A stretch of DNA of 50,974 nt from NCBI RefSeq assembly GCF_000285835.1, contig NZ_HE978606.1, forward strand, positions 172,059 through 223,032, in the 5' to 3' direction. Source of the stretch: Brevibacterium senegalense (GTDB taxonomy: Bacteria > Actinomycetota > Actinomycetes > Actinomycetales > Brevibacteriaceae). The number at the start of each line of letters is the position of its first letter. Position 1 is the stretch's first letter. This document shows positions 8,246-19,709 of the stretch, in pieces. Made by a program: the position numbers and the translations under genes. The notes under the pieces are model-generated. The model saw only the letters and a list, made by a program, of their open reading frames with translations. It searched no databases and was not told the origin of the DNA.

Positions 8246-9732
8246 CAGACCAGCGACTCGAAGAGGTCCGCGTACCGGGCCGCGGACGTCGACCAGCCCA
8301 CGGGGGAGCGCATGCCGCGCTCGCGCAGCCGGGCCCATTCCACCGGGTCCGCGTACAGCTGCGTCGCCCGCTCCAGAGCCGAGGCCAGCCCCGGCCCCGT
8401 CGTGCCGTCCAGGTGGAACCCGGTCGCCGTCCCGTCCGCGAGCGTCTGCGCACCCGCGTCCACGACGGTGTCCCGCAGCCCGCCCGTCGCCGTCACGACC
8501 GGGACCGCACCGTAGCGCAGGCCGTACATCTGGGTGAGCCCGCACGGCTCGAACCGGGACGGCACCAGGACCAGATCGCCGCCGGCGTACAGCCGGTGGC
8601 TCAGCGGCTCGTCGTAGCCGATCCGCACCCCCGCCGCCCGCGGGAAGCGCGCTTCCAGATCGAGGAGACCGCGCTCGCAGGCCGGATCGCCGGACCCCAG
8701 CACGGCGACGGCGCCCCCGGCCCGCAGGAACCCGGGCAGCGCCTCGAGCAGCAGGTCGATCCCCTTCTGATGGGTCAACCGCGTCACGACGACCGCCAGC
8801 GGCCCCGCCGGCTTGTCCAGACCGAACTCCCGCAGCAAGACGCGGCGGTTGCGGGCCTTCCCGGTGGCGACGTCGCTCGCGGTCGCGACCGGCAGCGATC
8901 CGTCCGCCGCATACGGGCGCACGTGCGGATCGGCGGCCGGATCCCACACGTTCTCGTCGATGCCGTTGAGGATCCCGTGCAGCTCACCGCGGTCGCGGCG
9001 GGCGGTGATGACGCCCTCGAGGCCGAATCCGAACTCCTCCCCGGTCAGCTCCTGCGCATACGTGGGGCTCACGGTCGTGACGGCGTGCGCGTGGACGAGG
9101 CCCGCCTTGAGCGCACTCACCCGCCCGTAGTATTCGAGCGCCTCCGGGTGGAAGTCCCACACGGGCAGCCGCAGCCGGTCCAGCTGGTCCGCGCCGACCA
9201 GTCCCTGGAACGCGACGTTGTGGATCGTCTGGACGGTGGGGACGGCCGACCCCGCGTAGTGGAGGTACGACGGGGTCAGCCCCGCCTGCCAGTCGTGCGC
9301 ATGCACGACGTCCGGCCGCCACCCGTCGTCCGTGCCCGTGAGCGCGATGCTGCGGCCCACCCACGACAGCGCCGCGAACCGCGCCGCGTTGTCCGGATGC
9401 TCCCGCCCGTCGACCTCGTACGGCCCACCGGTCCGGTCGAAGAGGTGCGGTGCGTCCAGCAGGAGCAGGTCGAGGCCCGCGTGCCGGGCGCGGCGGACCT
9501 CGGCGGGACCGCCGAATAGATCGTCGTCGACGAACGCCGAGGTCGTGGCCCCCACCCGCTGCAGCAGGCCCGGGTAGGCAGGCAGCAGGACCCGCGACTC
9601 CCAGCCGCCGGCCGCCAGGGCGGCCGGCAGGGCGCCCACGACGTCGGCCAGCCCGCCGGTCTTGACGAGCGGCGCGCACTCAGAGGCGACGGACAGCACG
9701 CGACGGGACGACGGCCTCGGCGACTCCGACAC
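8245..9732 (-). CDS. glgA: glycogen synthase GlgA (ADP-glucose type, GT5)
   Basis: The enzyme transfers glucose from ADP-glucose to growing alpha-1,4-glucan. The N-terminal donor motif KTGGLADVVGALP and the later VVTRLTHQKGIDLL and PSRFEPCGLTQMYGLRYG motifs are those of bacterial/plant starch synthase GT5 enzymes, not of the GlgM/GlgA form common in actinobacteria. I place the start at GTG 9732, giving 495 residues, because GAGGA (9745-9741) lies eight bases upstream and the family N-terminus begins soon after. A GTG at 9801 in the same frame would add 23 Pro-rich residues and overlap glgC, but has no clear ribosome binding site. It is fourth in the glycogen operon, directly after glgC, which makes its substrate. 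Confidence 0.94.
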   Translation of the reverse strand: MSESPRPSSRRVLSVASECAPLVKTGGLADVVGALPAALAAGGWESRVLLPAYPGLLQRVGATTSAFVDDDLFGGPAEVRRARHAGLDLLLLDAPHLFDRTGGPYEVDGREHPDNAARFAALSWVGRSIALTGTDDGWRPDVVHAHDWQAGLTPSYLHYAGSAVPTVQTIHNVAFQGLVGADQLDRLRLPVWDFHPEALEYYGRVSALKAGLVHAHAVTTVSPTYAQELTGEEFGFGLEGVITARRDRGELHGILNGIDENVWDPAADPHVRPYAADGSLPVATASDVATGKARNRRVLLREFGLDKPAGPLAVVVTRLTHQKGIDLLLEALPGFLRAGGAVAVLGSGDPACERGLLDLEARFPRAAGVRIGYDEPLSHRLYAGGDLVLVPSRFEPCGLTQMYGLRYGAVPVVTATGGLRDTVVDAGAQTLADGTATGFHLDGTTGPGLASALERATQLYADPVEWARLRERGMRSPVGWSTSAARYADLFESLV

Positions 9733-9793
9733 GGGCAGGTTCCTCGGCACGGGCAGGTGCTGCGGCCTCGGCGGCGGTGGGGTTCCCCGCGAC

Positions 9794-11104
9794 TCACTCA
9801 CCGGCGGCCGCCCGCCGGTCCAGCATGGGCTGGGTGATGAGCGTGACCCCGCCCGGTGTGACGCGGAACCAGCGGGCGTCCTCCTCCGGGTCCTCGCCCA
9901 CGACGAGGCCGGTGGGGATCTGCACGCGGCTGTCGATGACGCAGCGGCTCAGCCGCGCGTTGCGGGCGACGGACACCCCCGGCAGCAGGACCGCGTGGTC
10001 GAGTGACGAGTACGAGTGCACGCGCCCCCCGGTGAACAGCAGCGAGTTGTGGACGTTCGACCCGCTGATGATGCAGTCGCCGGCGATGAGCGACTGGATC
10101 GCCTGCCCGCGCCGGCCGTCGTCGTCGTGGATGAACTTCGCCGGGGGCGTGAGCTCCGCGTACGTCCAGATGGGCCACTGGCTGTCGTAGAGGTCCAGCG
10201 GCGGCACGAACTCCGTCAGGTCGATGTTCGCCTGCCAGAACGTGTCGATCGTGCCCACGTCGCGCCAGTACGGCTCCGTCTCCAGCCCGGACATGACGCA
10301 CGACTCGCTGAAGCGGTGCGCGTACGCGTTGCCGCCCTTCGTGACCTGGGGGATGAGGTCGTAGCCGAAGTCGTGGCCGGAGCTCGTGTCCTCCGCGTCC
10401 GTGAGCAGCAGGTCGCGCAGGAAGTCCCAGTCGAAGACGTAGATGCCCAGCGAGGCCAGGGAGCTGTCCGGGTCGCCGGGCATGCCGGGCGGGTCTGCGG
10501 GCTTCTCCAGGAACTCGACGATCCGGCCCGTCTCGTCCGTGTGCATGACGCCGAAGCTCGAGGCCTCCGTCCGCGGGACCGTCAGGCAGCCCACCGTCAC
10601 GTCCGCGCCGGTCTCCACGTGCTGGCGCAGCATGATCTCGTAGTCCATCTTGTACACGTGGTCGCCGGCCAGGACGATGACGTACTGCACCTGGTAATCG
10701 TCGACGATGTCGATGTTCTGCCGCACCGCGTCCGCTGTGCCCATGTACCACTTCGACTCCGTGACGCGCTGGCTGGCCGGGAGGATGTCGAGGTACTCGT
10801 TGCGCTCCGCGCGGAAGAAGTTCCAGCCCAGCTGCAGGTGCTTGATGAGGGAGTGGGCCTTGTACTGGGTCGCGACCGCCATCTTGCGGATGCCGGAGTT
10901 GAGGGCGTTGGACAGCGGGAAGTCGATGATGCGGGTCTTGCCGCCGAAGTGGACGGCCGGCTTCGCCCGCCGGTCCGTGAGCTCCTCGAGCCTGCTGCCG
11001 CGCCCGCCCGCCAGGACGAACGCCATCGCCTGGCTGGTGAGTCGGGGCGGTGCTCCGCCGGGACGCCGCGTCTGCGGGGTCCGTGCCTGCGGGGTTGCGG
11101 TCAT
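9794..11104 (-). CDS. glgC: glucose-1-phosphate adenylyltransferase GlgC
   Basis: A 436-residue enzyme that makes ADP-glucose from ATP and glucose-1-phosphate, the committed step of glycogen synthesis. An N-terminal nucleotidyltransferase domain shows [54 protein letters not shown] and the sugar-phosphate region [13 protein letters not shown]-terminal left-handed beta-helix follows. The [17 protein letters not shown] type with DILPASQRV and [18 protein letters not shown] matches GlgC from alphaproteobacteria as I know it, rather than the EGKRLMPLT type of most actinobacteria. The ATG at 11104 overlaps the glgB stop (ATGA). It is encoded beside glgA, its functional partner. Confidence 0.96.
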   Translation of the reverse strand: MTATPQARTPQTRRPGGAPPRLTSQAMAFVLAGGRGSRLEELTDRRAKPAVHFGGKTRIIDFPLSNALNSGIRKMAVATQYKAHSLIKHLQLGWNFFRAERNEYLDILPASQRVTESKWYMGTADAVRQNIDIVDDYQVQYVIVLAGDHVYKMDYEIMLRQHVETGADVTVGCLTVPRTEASSFGVMHTDETGRIVEFLEKPADPPGMPGDPDSSLASLGIYVFDWDFLRDLLLTDAEDTSSGHDFGYDLIPQVTKGGNAYAHRFSESCVMSGLETEPYWRDVGTIDTFWQANIDLTEFVPPLDLYDSQWPIWTYAELTPPAKFIHDDDGRRGQAIQSLIAGDCIISGSNVHNSLLFTGGRVHSYSSLDHAVLLPGVSVARNARLSRCVIDSRVQIPTGLVVGEDPEEDARWFRVTPGGVTLITQPMLDRRAAAGE

Positions 11105-13391
11105 GACAGATCCTCCACGAAGTAGACGGCCGAGACGGGTGCGAGGGTGAGCAGGGCGGACTGGGCCTCCGTGCCCTGGGGGACGGGTTCGGTGTCGATG
11201 GCGCCCCGGTTGCCCCGGTCGCCGCCGCCGTAGACCGCCGCGTCCGTGTTGAGTGCCTCCCGCCAGCGTCCCGGCACGGGGAACGCGACGCGGTAGCCGG
11301 TCCGCGGGACCGGGGCGAGGTTGAGCACGACGACGACGTGCGGATCGCCGGGCGCACCGCGGCGCAGCCACGCGAACACCTGGTCGTCCGCCGCGTCGAC
11401 CAGCAGCCACTGGAACCCGCGGGGATCCGCGTCGTACCGGTGCAGGGCCGGCTGCTCGCGGTGGAGGCGGTTGAGGTCGCGGACCACGTGCTGGATGCCG
11501 CGGTGCCCGGGATCGGCCAGGACGCCCCAGTCCAGGGCGGCGTCGTGGTTCCACTCCGCCGGCTGGCCGAACTCCTGGCCCATGAACAGCAGCTTCTTGC
11601 CCGGGTGCCCCCACATGTAGGCGAGGAACGCCTTGACCGCGCCCAGCTTGTCCGCGTGCGTCCCCGGCATCCGCCCGTACAGGGAGCCCTTGCCGTGGAC
11701 GACCTCGTCGTGGCTGATGGGCAGGACGAACCGCTCGCTGAAGGCGTACGTGAGGCCGAACGTCAGCTGGTCGTGGTGGTAGCGGCGGAACAGCGGGTCG
11801 CGGCCGAAGTAGTCGAGCGAGTCGTTCATCCAGCCCAGATTCCACTTGTAGCCGAACCCCAGCCCGCCGTGCTCCGCCGGCCCGGTGACGCCGGGGAACG
11901 CGGTCGACTCCTCCGCGATCATGGCCGCGTGCGGGTGCAGGTCGCGCACGACGGCGTTCGTGTGCCGCAGGAACTCGATCGCCTCGTAGTTCTCCCGCCC
12001 GCCGTCCGCGTTGGGGATCCACTCGCCGTCCTGCCGCGAGTAGTCGCGGTAGATCATCGAGGCGACCGCGTCGACCCGCAGCCCGTCCAGCCGGTACTCC
12101 TCCAGCCAGTACAGCGCGTTCGACACGAGGAGGTTCCGCACCTCTGGCCGGCCGTAGTTGTAGATGAGGGTCTGCCAGTCCGGGTGGTGCCCCTCGCGCG
12201 GGTCGCGGTGCTCGTAGAGCGCGGTCCCGTCGAAGCGGCCCAACCCGTGCGCGTCCGTGGGGAAGTGCCCCGGCACCCAGTCCGCCAGGACCCCCAGCCC
12301 GCGGGCGTGCGCCCGGTCGACGAACTGAGCGAACTCCCGCGGCGTGCCGTGGCGCGAGGTGGGGGCGAAGAGCCCCACCGGCTGGTAGCCCCACGACCCC
12401 GCGAAGGGGTGCTCGGAGACCGGCATGACCTCGAGGTGGGTGAACCCCAGATCCGCGACGTAGTCGACGAGCTCCTCGCCCAGCTCCACATACGACAGCG
12501 GCCGTCCGCCGTCCGCCCTGCGCCACGAGCCCAGGTGGACCTCGTAGATGCTCATCGGCTGGTCTGCCGCGTTCCGGCCGGCTGCCTGCGCGTCCGCCGG
12601 CTGACCGTCCGCCTGCCGGGCCGCCGCCGAGGCCGTGGTCCAGCGATGCTGCCCCAGCGGCCGCACGACGGATCCGGTCGCAGGCGGCAGCTCCGCGCCG
12701 AAGCCCACCGGGTCGGCCTTGAGCGGCAGGCGCTCGCCGTCGGGACCCGTGAGCGCGTACTTGTAGACGGTGCCCTCGCCCAGACCCGGCACGAAGAGCT
12801 CCCAGACCCCGGTCGCACCGCGCGGGCGCAGCGGGTGCGCGGTGGGGTTCCAGGAGTTGAAGCCGCCCACGAGTGCGGCCCTGCGCGCGTGCGGCGCCCA
12901 GACGGCGACGTGCAGGCCGGCGACGGACTCATGGGTCGTCAGATGTGCGCCCAGCGCCTCCCACAGGCGGCGGTGGGAGCCCTCCCCGATGAGGTGCTCG
13001 TCGATCTCGCCCAGGACGGGGCCGAACCGGTAGGGGTCCTCGCGCTCCTCGACGACGCCCGCCGGCCACTCGATGCGCAGCCGGTAGTAGGGGACCAGCG
13101 GCCCTGCGAAGACGTCCGCGCCGGGGGAGACGCGGGTGAGGTCCTGCGCCGTGTCGTCGTTGACCGCCTGGACCCGCTGCGCGCCCGGCACGTGCACGAC
13201 CAGGCCGTGTCCGTCCGGGGTGGGGCCCAGCACCGCGAACGGGTCCGCGGGGAGACGGTCCAGCCGCAGCCCGGGGGCGGCGGGGTCGTCCGTGAGCGCG
13301 CCGTCGAGCAGCCGCGCGACCGCGGGGTCCAGGGACCAGCCGTATGCGGGGTCCAGGGACCAGCCGGACGCGGGATCCTGCGGCAGGGGTG

Positions 13392-13395
<4 letters not shown>
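11101..13395 (-). CDS. glgB: 1,4-alpha-glucan branching enzyme GlgB
   Basis: A 764-residue GH13_9 enzyme that forms alpha-1,6 branches in glycogen. Domains run N1 ([19 protein letters not shown]), CBM48 (about residues 160-260) and catalytic barrel: [31 protein letters not shown] with the nucleophile near 440, [11 protein letters not shown] with the acid near 492, and [13 protein letters not shown] near 562. A C-terminal beta domain ends the protein. The ATG at 13395 overlaps the glgP stop (ATGA). The first 30 residues contain the heptad GWSLDPA twice, encoded by a short tandem duplication, and are not part of the known fold. Second gene of the glycogen operon. Confidence 0.96.
13325..13372 (-). 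repeat. 21-bp tandem duplication at the 5' end of glgB
   Basis: Two adjacent near-identical 21-bp units in the start region of glgB each encode GWSLDPA. The unit is a multiple of three, so the frame is kept. It lies in the poorly conserved N-terminal leader and probably arose by replication slippage. Confidence 0.7.
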
Positions 13396-15860
<2,465 letters not shown>

Positions 15861-16107
15861 GTGTCTCCTCGGAGTCGCGAGTCGATGCCGCGGCGCAGGC
15901 CGCGCCCGCGTTCATGCTAGGTCGCCCGGGTGAACGGAGGGTGCCGTCCAGGTGCCGCGGATCTGCATGCGCGCACACCCCCGGTGCGCAACCTCCACCG
16001 CCCCGGACTCCCGTGGTCCTCATCACAGGGAATAGGGTGAGGGCACCACGAACGCAGACGGAGTGCGGGCGCAATCAGCGCGGACGCACAGCATGCAAGG
16101 AGGCATC
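15861..16107. other. intergenic promoter region between glgP and the dehydrogenase gene
   Basis: Divergent 247-bp spacer holding both promoters. For glgP (minus) the best -10 candidate is TAGCAT, read on the minus strand at 15919-15914. For the plus-strand dehydrogenase, TAGGGT at 16033-16038 is a possible -10. I see no perfect Crp/GlxR-type palindrome here, although glycogen genes are GlxR targets in corynebacteria; GTGCGC/GCGCAC elements around 15973-15998 are the only dyad-like material. Confidence 0.35.
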
Positions 16108-17019
16108 ATGGCGAACATCGGGTGGATCGGTCTGGGCAACATGGGACGTCCCATGACGAAGAACCTCGTCGCGGCCGGTCACGCGGTCACCGGCTTCGAC
16201 GTCGTCGAGGCCGCTGTCACCGCCGCTGCGGAGGACGGCATCAAGCCGGCCGGCTCCATCGCCGAGGCCGTGGCCGGTGCCGACATCGTCTTCAGCATGC
16301 TGCCCAAGGGCGAGCACGCCCGCAGCGTGTACCTGGACGCCGGCGGCGTCCTCGAATCCGCGCAGACGTCGACACTGCTGGTCGACTCCTCGACGATCGA
16401 CTTCGACTCCGCCCGCGAGCTGCACAAGCAGGCGGCCGACCGAGGCTTCCGCTTCATCGACGGCCCCGTGTCCGGCGGCATCGGTGGCGCGCAGGCCGGC
16501 ACCCTCACGTTCATGCTGGGCGGTGCGGACGACGCGGTCGCGGATGCGAAGCCCGTCATCGAGGCGATGGCCGGCAACATCTTCCACGCCGGCGGTGAGG
16601 CCGCGGGTCAGGCGGCGAAGATCGTCAACAACATGCAGCTGGCGATCAGCCTGCAGGGCGTCGTCGAGGGCGCGGTGCTGGCGCAGCGCTTCGGCCTCGA
16701 CCCCAAGGTCTTCTTCGACATCGCCTCCGTGTCGTCCGGCGATTCGTGGCCGCTGCGCAACTGGTACCCCGTGCCGGGCGTCGTCGAGTCCTCGCCGTCC
16801 GAGCGCGAGTTCGCCGCCGGCTTCTCCGCGATGCTCATGCACAAGGACGTGGGCCTGGCGCTGGCGGGCGGGGAGTCGCAGGGCGTCGACCTGCCGGCCG
16901 CGACCCTCGTCCACGAGAAGCTGCAGCAGCTCATCGACGACGGCTGGGGCGACGCGGACACGTCGATCCTCATCCGCAACATCGATAAGAACGCGAAGGG
17001 CCTGCCCACCCAGGAGTGA
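16108..17019 (+). CDS. 3-hydroxyisobutyrate dehydrogenase family protein (beta-hydroxyacid dehydrogenase)
   Basis: A 303-residue NAD(P)-dependent beta-hydroxyacid dehydrogenase. The Rossmann start IGWIGLGNMGRPM, the substrate-binding DGPVSGGIGGAQAGTL and the catalytic-lysine segment AAKIVNNM are all present. The C-terminal helical domain ends DTSILIRNIDK, close to 3-hydroxyisobutyrate dehydrogenases of valine degradation, but tartronate-semialdehyde reductases share this fold. The ATG at 16108 is chosen because AAGGAGG (16097-16103) precedes it and the Rossmann motif begins two residues later; the frame extends 15 codons upstream without support. No other valine-degradation genes are nearby, so the substrate is uncertain. 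It runs convergently into yggS, 7 bp apart. Confidence 0.85.
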   Translation: MANIGWIGLGNMGRPMTKNLVAAGHAVTGFDVVEAAVTAAAEDGIKPAGSIAEAVAGADIVFSMLPKGEHARSVYLDAGGVLESAQTSTLLVDSSTIDFDSARELHKQAADRGFRFIDGPVSGGIGGAQAGTLTFMLGGADDAVADAKPVIEAMAGNIFHAGGEAAGQAAKIVNNMQLAISLQGVVEGAVLAQRFGLDPKVFFDIASVSSGDSWPLRNWYPVPGVVESSPSEREFAAGFSAMLMHKDVGLALAGGESQGVDLPAATLVHEKLQQLIDDGWGDADTSILIRNIDKNAKGLPTQE

Positions 17020-17026
17020 GCGGGCT

Positions 17027-17830
17027 CTACTCCCGCGCGCCGAAGACGGTCGAGCCCACGCGGACCAGCGTCGCGCCCTCCTCGATCGCCAGCGCGTAGT
17101 CCGCGCTCATGCCCATGGACAGCTCAGTCGCGTCCGCGGGCAGGGTGCCGTCCTCGCGCAGTCGCTGCGACAGTCCGCGCAGCTCCGCGTACGACGGGCG
17201 GATCGCGTCGTCCGTCTCTCCCGGCAGTCCGATCGTCATGAGCCCGCGGATGCGCAGGTGGGGCATGGCCCGGACCTGTTCGACGAGTTCCGCCGCCTGC
17301 GCCGGGGCCACGCCGGACTTCGTGTCCTCCCGGGACGTGTTCACCTGGATGAGGACGTCCAGGACGGGGTGGTCCGCGGTGGCGGCGTCCGTGCGGAGGG
17401 TGCCCGGGGCCTCGGCGACGAGGGCGTCGTGCCCCTGGTCCGTCAGCGTCGCGATCCGGTCGGAGAGCTTCTGCGCGACGGCCGTCGTGTCGATCGACTG
17501 GACGCAGCGCGCACCCGCACGCAGCGTGTGATTCACCTTGTTGCGCTGAAGCGGCCCGATGAGGTGCGCCTCGTGGTCGAGGTCGGCGAGCTCCGGTGCC
17601 TTCTCCTGCAGCTCCTGGACGCGGTTCTCGCCGATGAGGCGGGCGCCGGCCTCGATCGCGGCGCGGATCCGGGCGGCCGGCTGGGTCTTCGTCGCGAGCA
17701 TGACGCGGGCCGCGTCCGGGTCGCCGTGGGCGGCGGAGGAGGCGGACCGCACCGTCTCCACGACCTCGGCGAGGCGGGCGCGGATGTCGCGGGCGTCCGG
17801 GGACGGCGCAGCGGCAGTCAGATCAGTCAT
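17027..17830 (-). CDS. YggS/PLPBP family pyridoxal-phosphate homeostasis protein
   Basis: A 267-residue protein of the YggS/PROSC family, which binds pyridoxal phosphate without known enzymatic activity and helps regulate vitamin B6 and amino-acid pools. It matches an alanine-racemase-like barrel: cofactor lysine in VMLATKT, then LIGENRVQEL, HLIGPLQRNK, LMTIGLPG, and the phosphate-binding end LSMGMSADYALAIEEGATLVRVGSTVFG. The ATG at 17830 has no ribosome binding site; GACAAT lies six bases upstream, so it may be leaderless. In many Gram-positives this gene sits by the division genes, but not here. Confidence 0.92.
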   Translation of the reverse strand: MTDLTAAAPSPDARDIRARLAEVVETVRSASSAAHGDPDAARVMLATKTQPAARIRAAIEAGARLIGENRVQELQEKAPELADLDHEAHLIGPLQRNKVNHTLRAGARCVQSIDTTAVAQKLSDRIATLTDQGHDALVAEAPGTLRTDAATADHPVLDVLIQVNTSREDTKSGVAPAQAAELVEQVRAMPHLRIRGLMTIGLPGETDDAIRPSYAELRGLSQRLREDGTLPADATELSMGMSADYALAIEEGATLVRVGSTVFGARE

Positions 17831-17836
17831 GCCGCG

Positions 17837-17842
17837 ATTGTC
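17837..17842 (-). promoter_or_regulatory. possible -10 box for leaderless yggS-type gene
   Basis: On the minus strand GACAAT is followed by six bases and the ATG at 17830, without a Shine-Dalgarno sequence. It is one base away from the TANNNT consensus seen at other starts in this window. Confidence 0.35.
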
Positions 17843-17886
17843 TCAGAGCCGCCCCGGCCGCCCCGCGTCACCTGCACATCCGCCTG

Positions 17887-18831
17887 TCAGCCCTCCGCGA
17901 CGCGGGCGACGAGGCGGCCGGTCACCTCGCCGCGCTCCAGGCGGCCCACACCGTCCGCGATCTCCTCGAAGTCGATCGTCGTGAGGGTCGGCTCGATCTG
18001 GCCCTCGGCCAGCCACTTGAGGACGGTCGCGATGTTCTCCTTCGACCCGCCGTTGGAGCCCACCAGCTCGACCTGCCCCAGGATGAGCGCGTTCGTGTCG
18101 ATCGTCGCCTCGAGGCGACCCATCCCCACGAGCACGACGCGGCCCTGGAACTTCACCGTTCGGATCGCCTCGTCCGTCGTCGTGCCGAAGCCGGCGAAGT
18201 CGATGATGACGTCCAGCTGGTCGTCCTTGAACTCCGTGATGGACTTCGCGACCTTCACCGCACCGTTCTCACGGGCGTGGTCCCACACGTCCTCCTTGAT
18301 CTCTGCGACGTAGACCTCCGCACCCTCGAGGTGGGCCAGCCGCGCGCCGATCTGTCCCAGACCGCCGTAGCCGATGATGCCGACCTTCATCCCGGCCTTC
18401 ACCTCGCCCTTGCCGAACACGGCACCGGCGGAGGTCATCCCCGCATCGGTCGCGGCGGCGGCCTGCTCGAAGGACACGCCCTCCGGGATCGCGACGAGCT
18501 GGTCCTGGTCCGCCTCCGCGCGGGCCTCCCAGCCGCCGTTCACGCCGTAGCCGAAGGGGCCGATCATCGGCCAGACGGCGACCTTGTCGCCCACCTTCCA
18601 GTCGGTGACGCCCTCGCCCACCTCGGAGATGACGCCCGCGGTCTCGTGCCCCGGGACGACGGGGACGGTCATGAGGTCGAGCCACTTCTCGTCCTCGAGG
18701 ATGCCCACGTCCGAGTGGCACAGGCCGGCCGCCTGCACATCGACGACGACCTTCCCCGGCCCGGCGGTGGGCTCTTCGATGTCGACGCGCTCGAACGGCT
18801 TGTGGGTTCCGACGAAATGCCATGCCTTCAT
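17887..18831 (-). CDS. zinc-dependent alcohol dehydrogenase lacking the structural-zinc loop
   Basis: A 314-residue medium-chain dehydrogenase/reductase. The catalytic-zinc ligands are Cys38 in GLCHSD, His62 in PGHE and probably the Asp of ATDAGMTSAGAV. The Rossmann motif is IIGYGGLGQIGARLAH. The segment that normally carries four structural-zinc cysteines is reduced to AVWPMIGPFGYGVNGGW, and the protein has a single cysteine. Its length is about 25-30 residues below usual ADHs. Substrate and cofactor preference are not evident. The ATG at 18831 is preceded by GAGAGGA. It lies 56 bp upstream of the yggS-type gene in the same direction. The long leader contains dyads that could be regulatory. 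Confidence 0.88.
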   Translation of the reverse strand: MKAWHFVGTHKPFERVDIEEPTAGPGKVVVDVQAAGLCHSDVGILEDEKWLDLMTVPVVPGHETAGVISEVGEGVTDWKVGDKVAVWPMIGPFGYGVNGGWEARAEADQDQLVAIPEGVSFEQAAAATDAGMTSAGAVFGKGEVKAGMKVGIIGYGGLGQIGARLAHLEGAEVYVAEIKEDVWDHARENGAVKVAKSITEFKDDQLDVIIDFAGFGTTTDEAIRTVKFQGRVVLVGMGRLEATIDTNALILGQVELVGSNGGSKENIATVLKWLAEGQIEPTLTTIDFEEIADGVGRLERGEVTGRLVARVAEG

Positions 18832-19149
18832 GGTGATGTCCTCTCCGTTGTCGTGAGGGCGACCCCGGGAGCCCTCGACCGTGCGGGGTCCCTTCGGACC
18901 CTAACAATTGCGTGACCGCGGGCAGGGGGCCGTCCGATGACGGGGATATGACATCTCAGCGACATCCGCTGAGGTGCGGTGGGGCGCAGGTTCTCGGCAC
19001 AGAAATCGGCGCGTCAGCGCGCGTACGCGGAGACAAGCGGTGTCGCACAGTGGCAGAGTGACGATCGAGTGGACGAAGCAGTCTGATCGTTCCCAGTCGA
19101 CCGAACAGCAGACAGAGTGCACGGAGCTTTCCGAGGAAGTGGAGTCAGC
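18832..19149. other. intergenic region with dyads between adh and ABM genes
   Basis: A 318-bp divergent spacer with no convincing gene. In the adh leader, GACCCCG (18861-18867) can pair with CGGGGTC (18884-18890), while GGGTCC/GGACCC (18886-18901, four-base loop) forms an alternative hairpin sharing bases with it. A perfect inverted repeat CTCAGCG-N5-CGCTGAG lies at 18955-18973 and may be an operator. GGAG at 19141-19144 is the ribosome binding site of the downstream small gene. Confidence 0.45.
18955..18973. promoter_or_regulatory. inverted repeat, possible operator
   Basis: Perfect 7-bp arms CTCAGCG and CGCTGAG around a 5-bp spacer, midway between two divergent genes. The size suits a dimeric repressor. 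No regulator gene is adjacent, so the assignment is a guess from symmetry and position. Confidence 0.35.
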
Positions 19150-19446
19150 ATGATCAACGTTGTGGCGAAGTTCGTCGTCGTGTCCGGGTCGGAGCAGACC
19201 TTCGAGGACACCATCAGCGAGTTCCGCGGGAAGTACATGGCCGACCCGGGCTGTCTGCGCTTCGACCTGCAGAAGCACGCGAAGGCCGAGCGGACGTATG
19301 TTCTCCTCGAGACCTATGACTCCGGCGACGCGCTGCGTCGTCACGGCGAGAGTGAGGACTACAAGGAGTTCTCCGCGCGGATGAAGGATCTCCTCGCGCA
19401 GAAGCCCGAGGTCGACATCCTCAGGCCCGTCGGCGAGCAGGTGTGA
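19150..19446 (+). CDS. antibiotic biosynthesis monooxygenase (ABM) domain protein
   Basis: A 98-residue single-domain protein with the dimeric alpha-beta barrel pattern of ABM/YgiN-like quinol or small-aromatic monooxygenases: an opening strand MINVVAKFVVVSGSEQTFED, a central PGCLRFDLQKHAKAERTYVLLETY and a late EFSARMKDLL helix. Despite the family name, most such short proteins act in oxidative or quinone chemistry or have unknown roles. The ATG at 19150 is preferred over an ATG at 19117 because GGAG lies five bases upstream and the domain begins there. It stands alone, followed by a strong hairpin. Confidence 0.82.
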   Translation: MINVVAKFVVVSGSEQTFEDTISEFRGKYMADPGCLRFDLQKHAKAERTYVLLETYDSGDALRRHGESEDYKEFSARMKDLLAQKPEVDILRPVGEQV

Positions 19447-19468
19447 GACCCGCGTCCCCCTGAGTGAG

Positions 19469-19503
19469 GTGAGAGGGGCTCGCGGACACGCGGGCCCTCT
19501 CAC
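19469..19503 (+). terminator. hairpin terminator after ABM gene
   Basis: GTGAGAGGG pairs perfectly with CCCTCTCAC, and the inner CTCGCG/CGCGGG adds six more pairs with one bulged G. It starts 23 bp after the stop codon. No T-tract follows, as is common in high-GC actinobacteria. Confidence 0.7.
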
Positions 19504-19709
19504 TCCTGCCATCGTGGCGGGGGGTCTGGTCGGAGCCGCATGCTTCCCTCGCCGCGGTTGTCCCAGTGCGGGAATAGCCCCGCCGCGGGCCCCGTTCCCT
19601 CCACAGTTGCTCAGGCGTCCGCGCGTGTCACCCGCCACATGTGTGACGTCCGGACGGCATATGACGCTCGTTCGGCGGTCGGGCGCCGGCAGATGGGAGA
19701 ATCGGGTCC

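Noticed and set aside
8246..8947. Upstream extension of glgX (open frame to 8947)
   Set aside because: This part lies wholly within glgA and lacks GlgX homology; the ATG at 8245 aligns with the family start.
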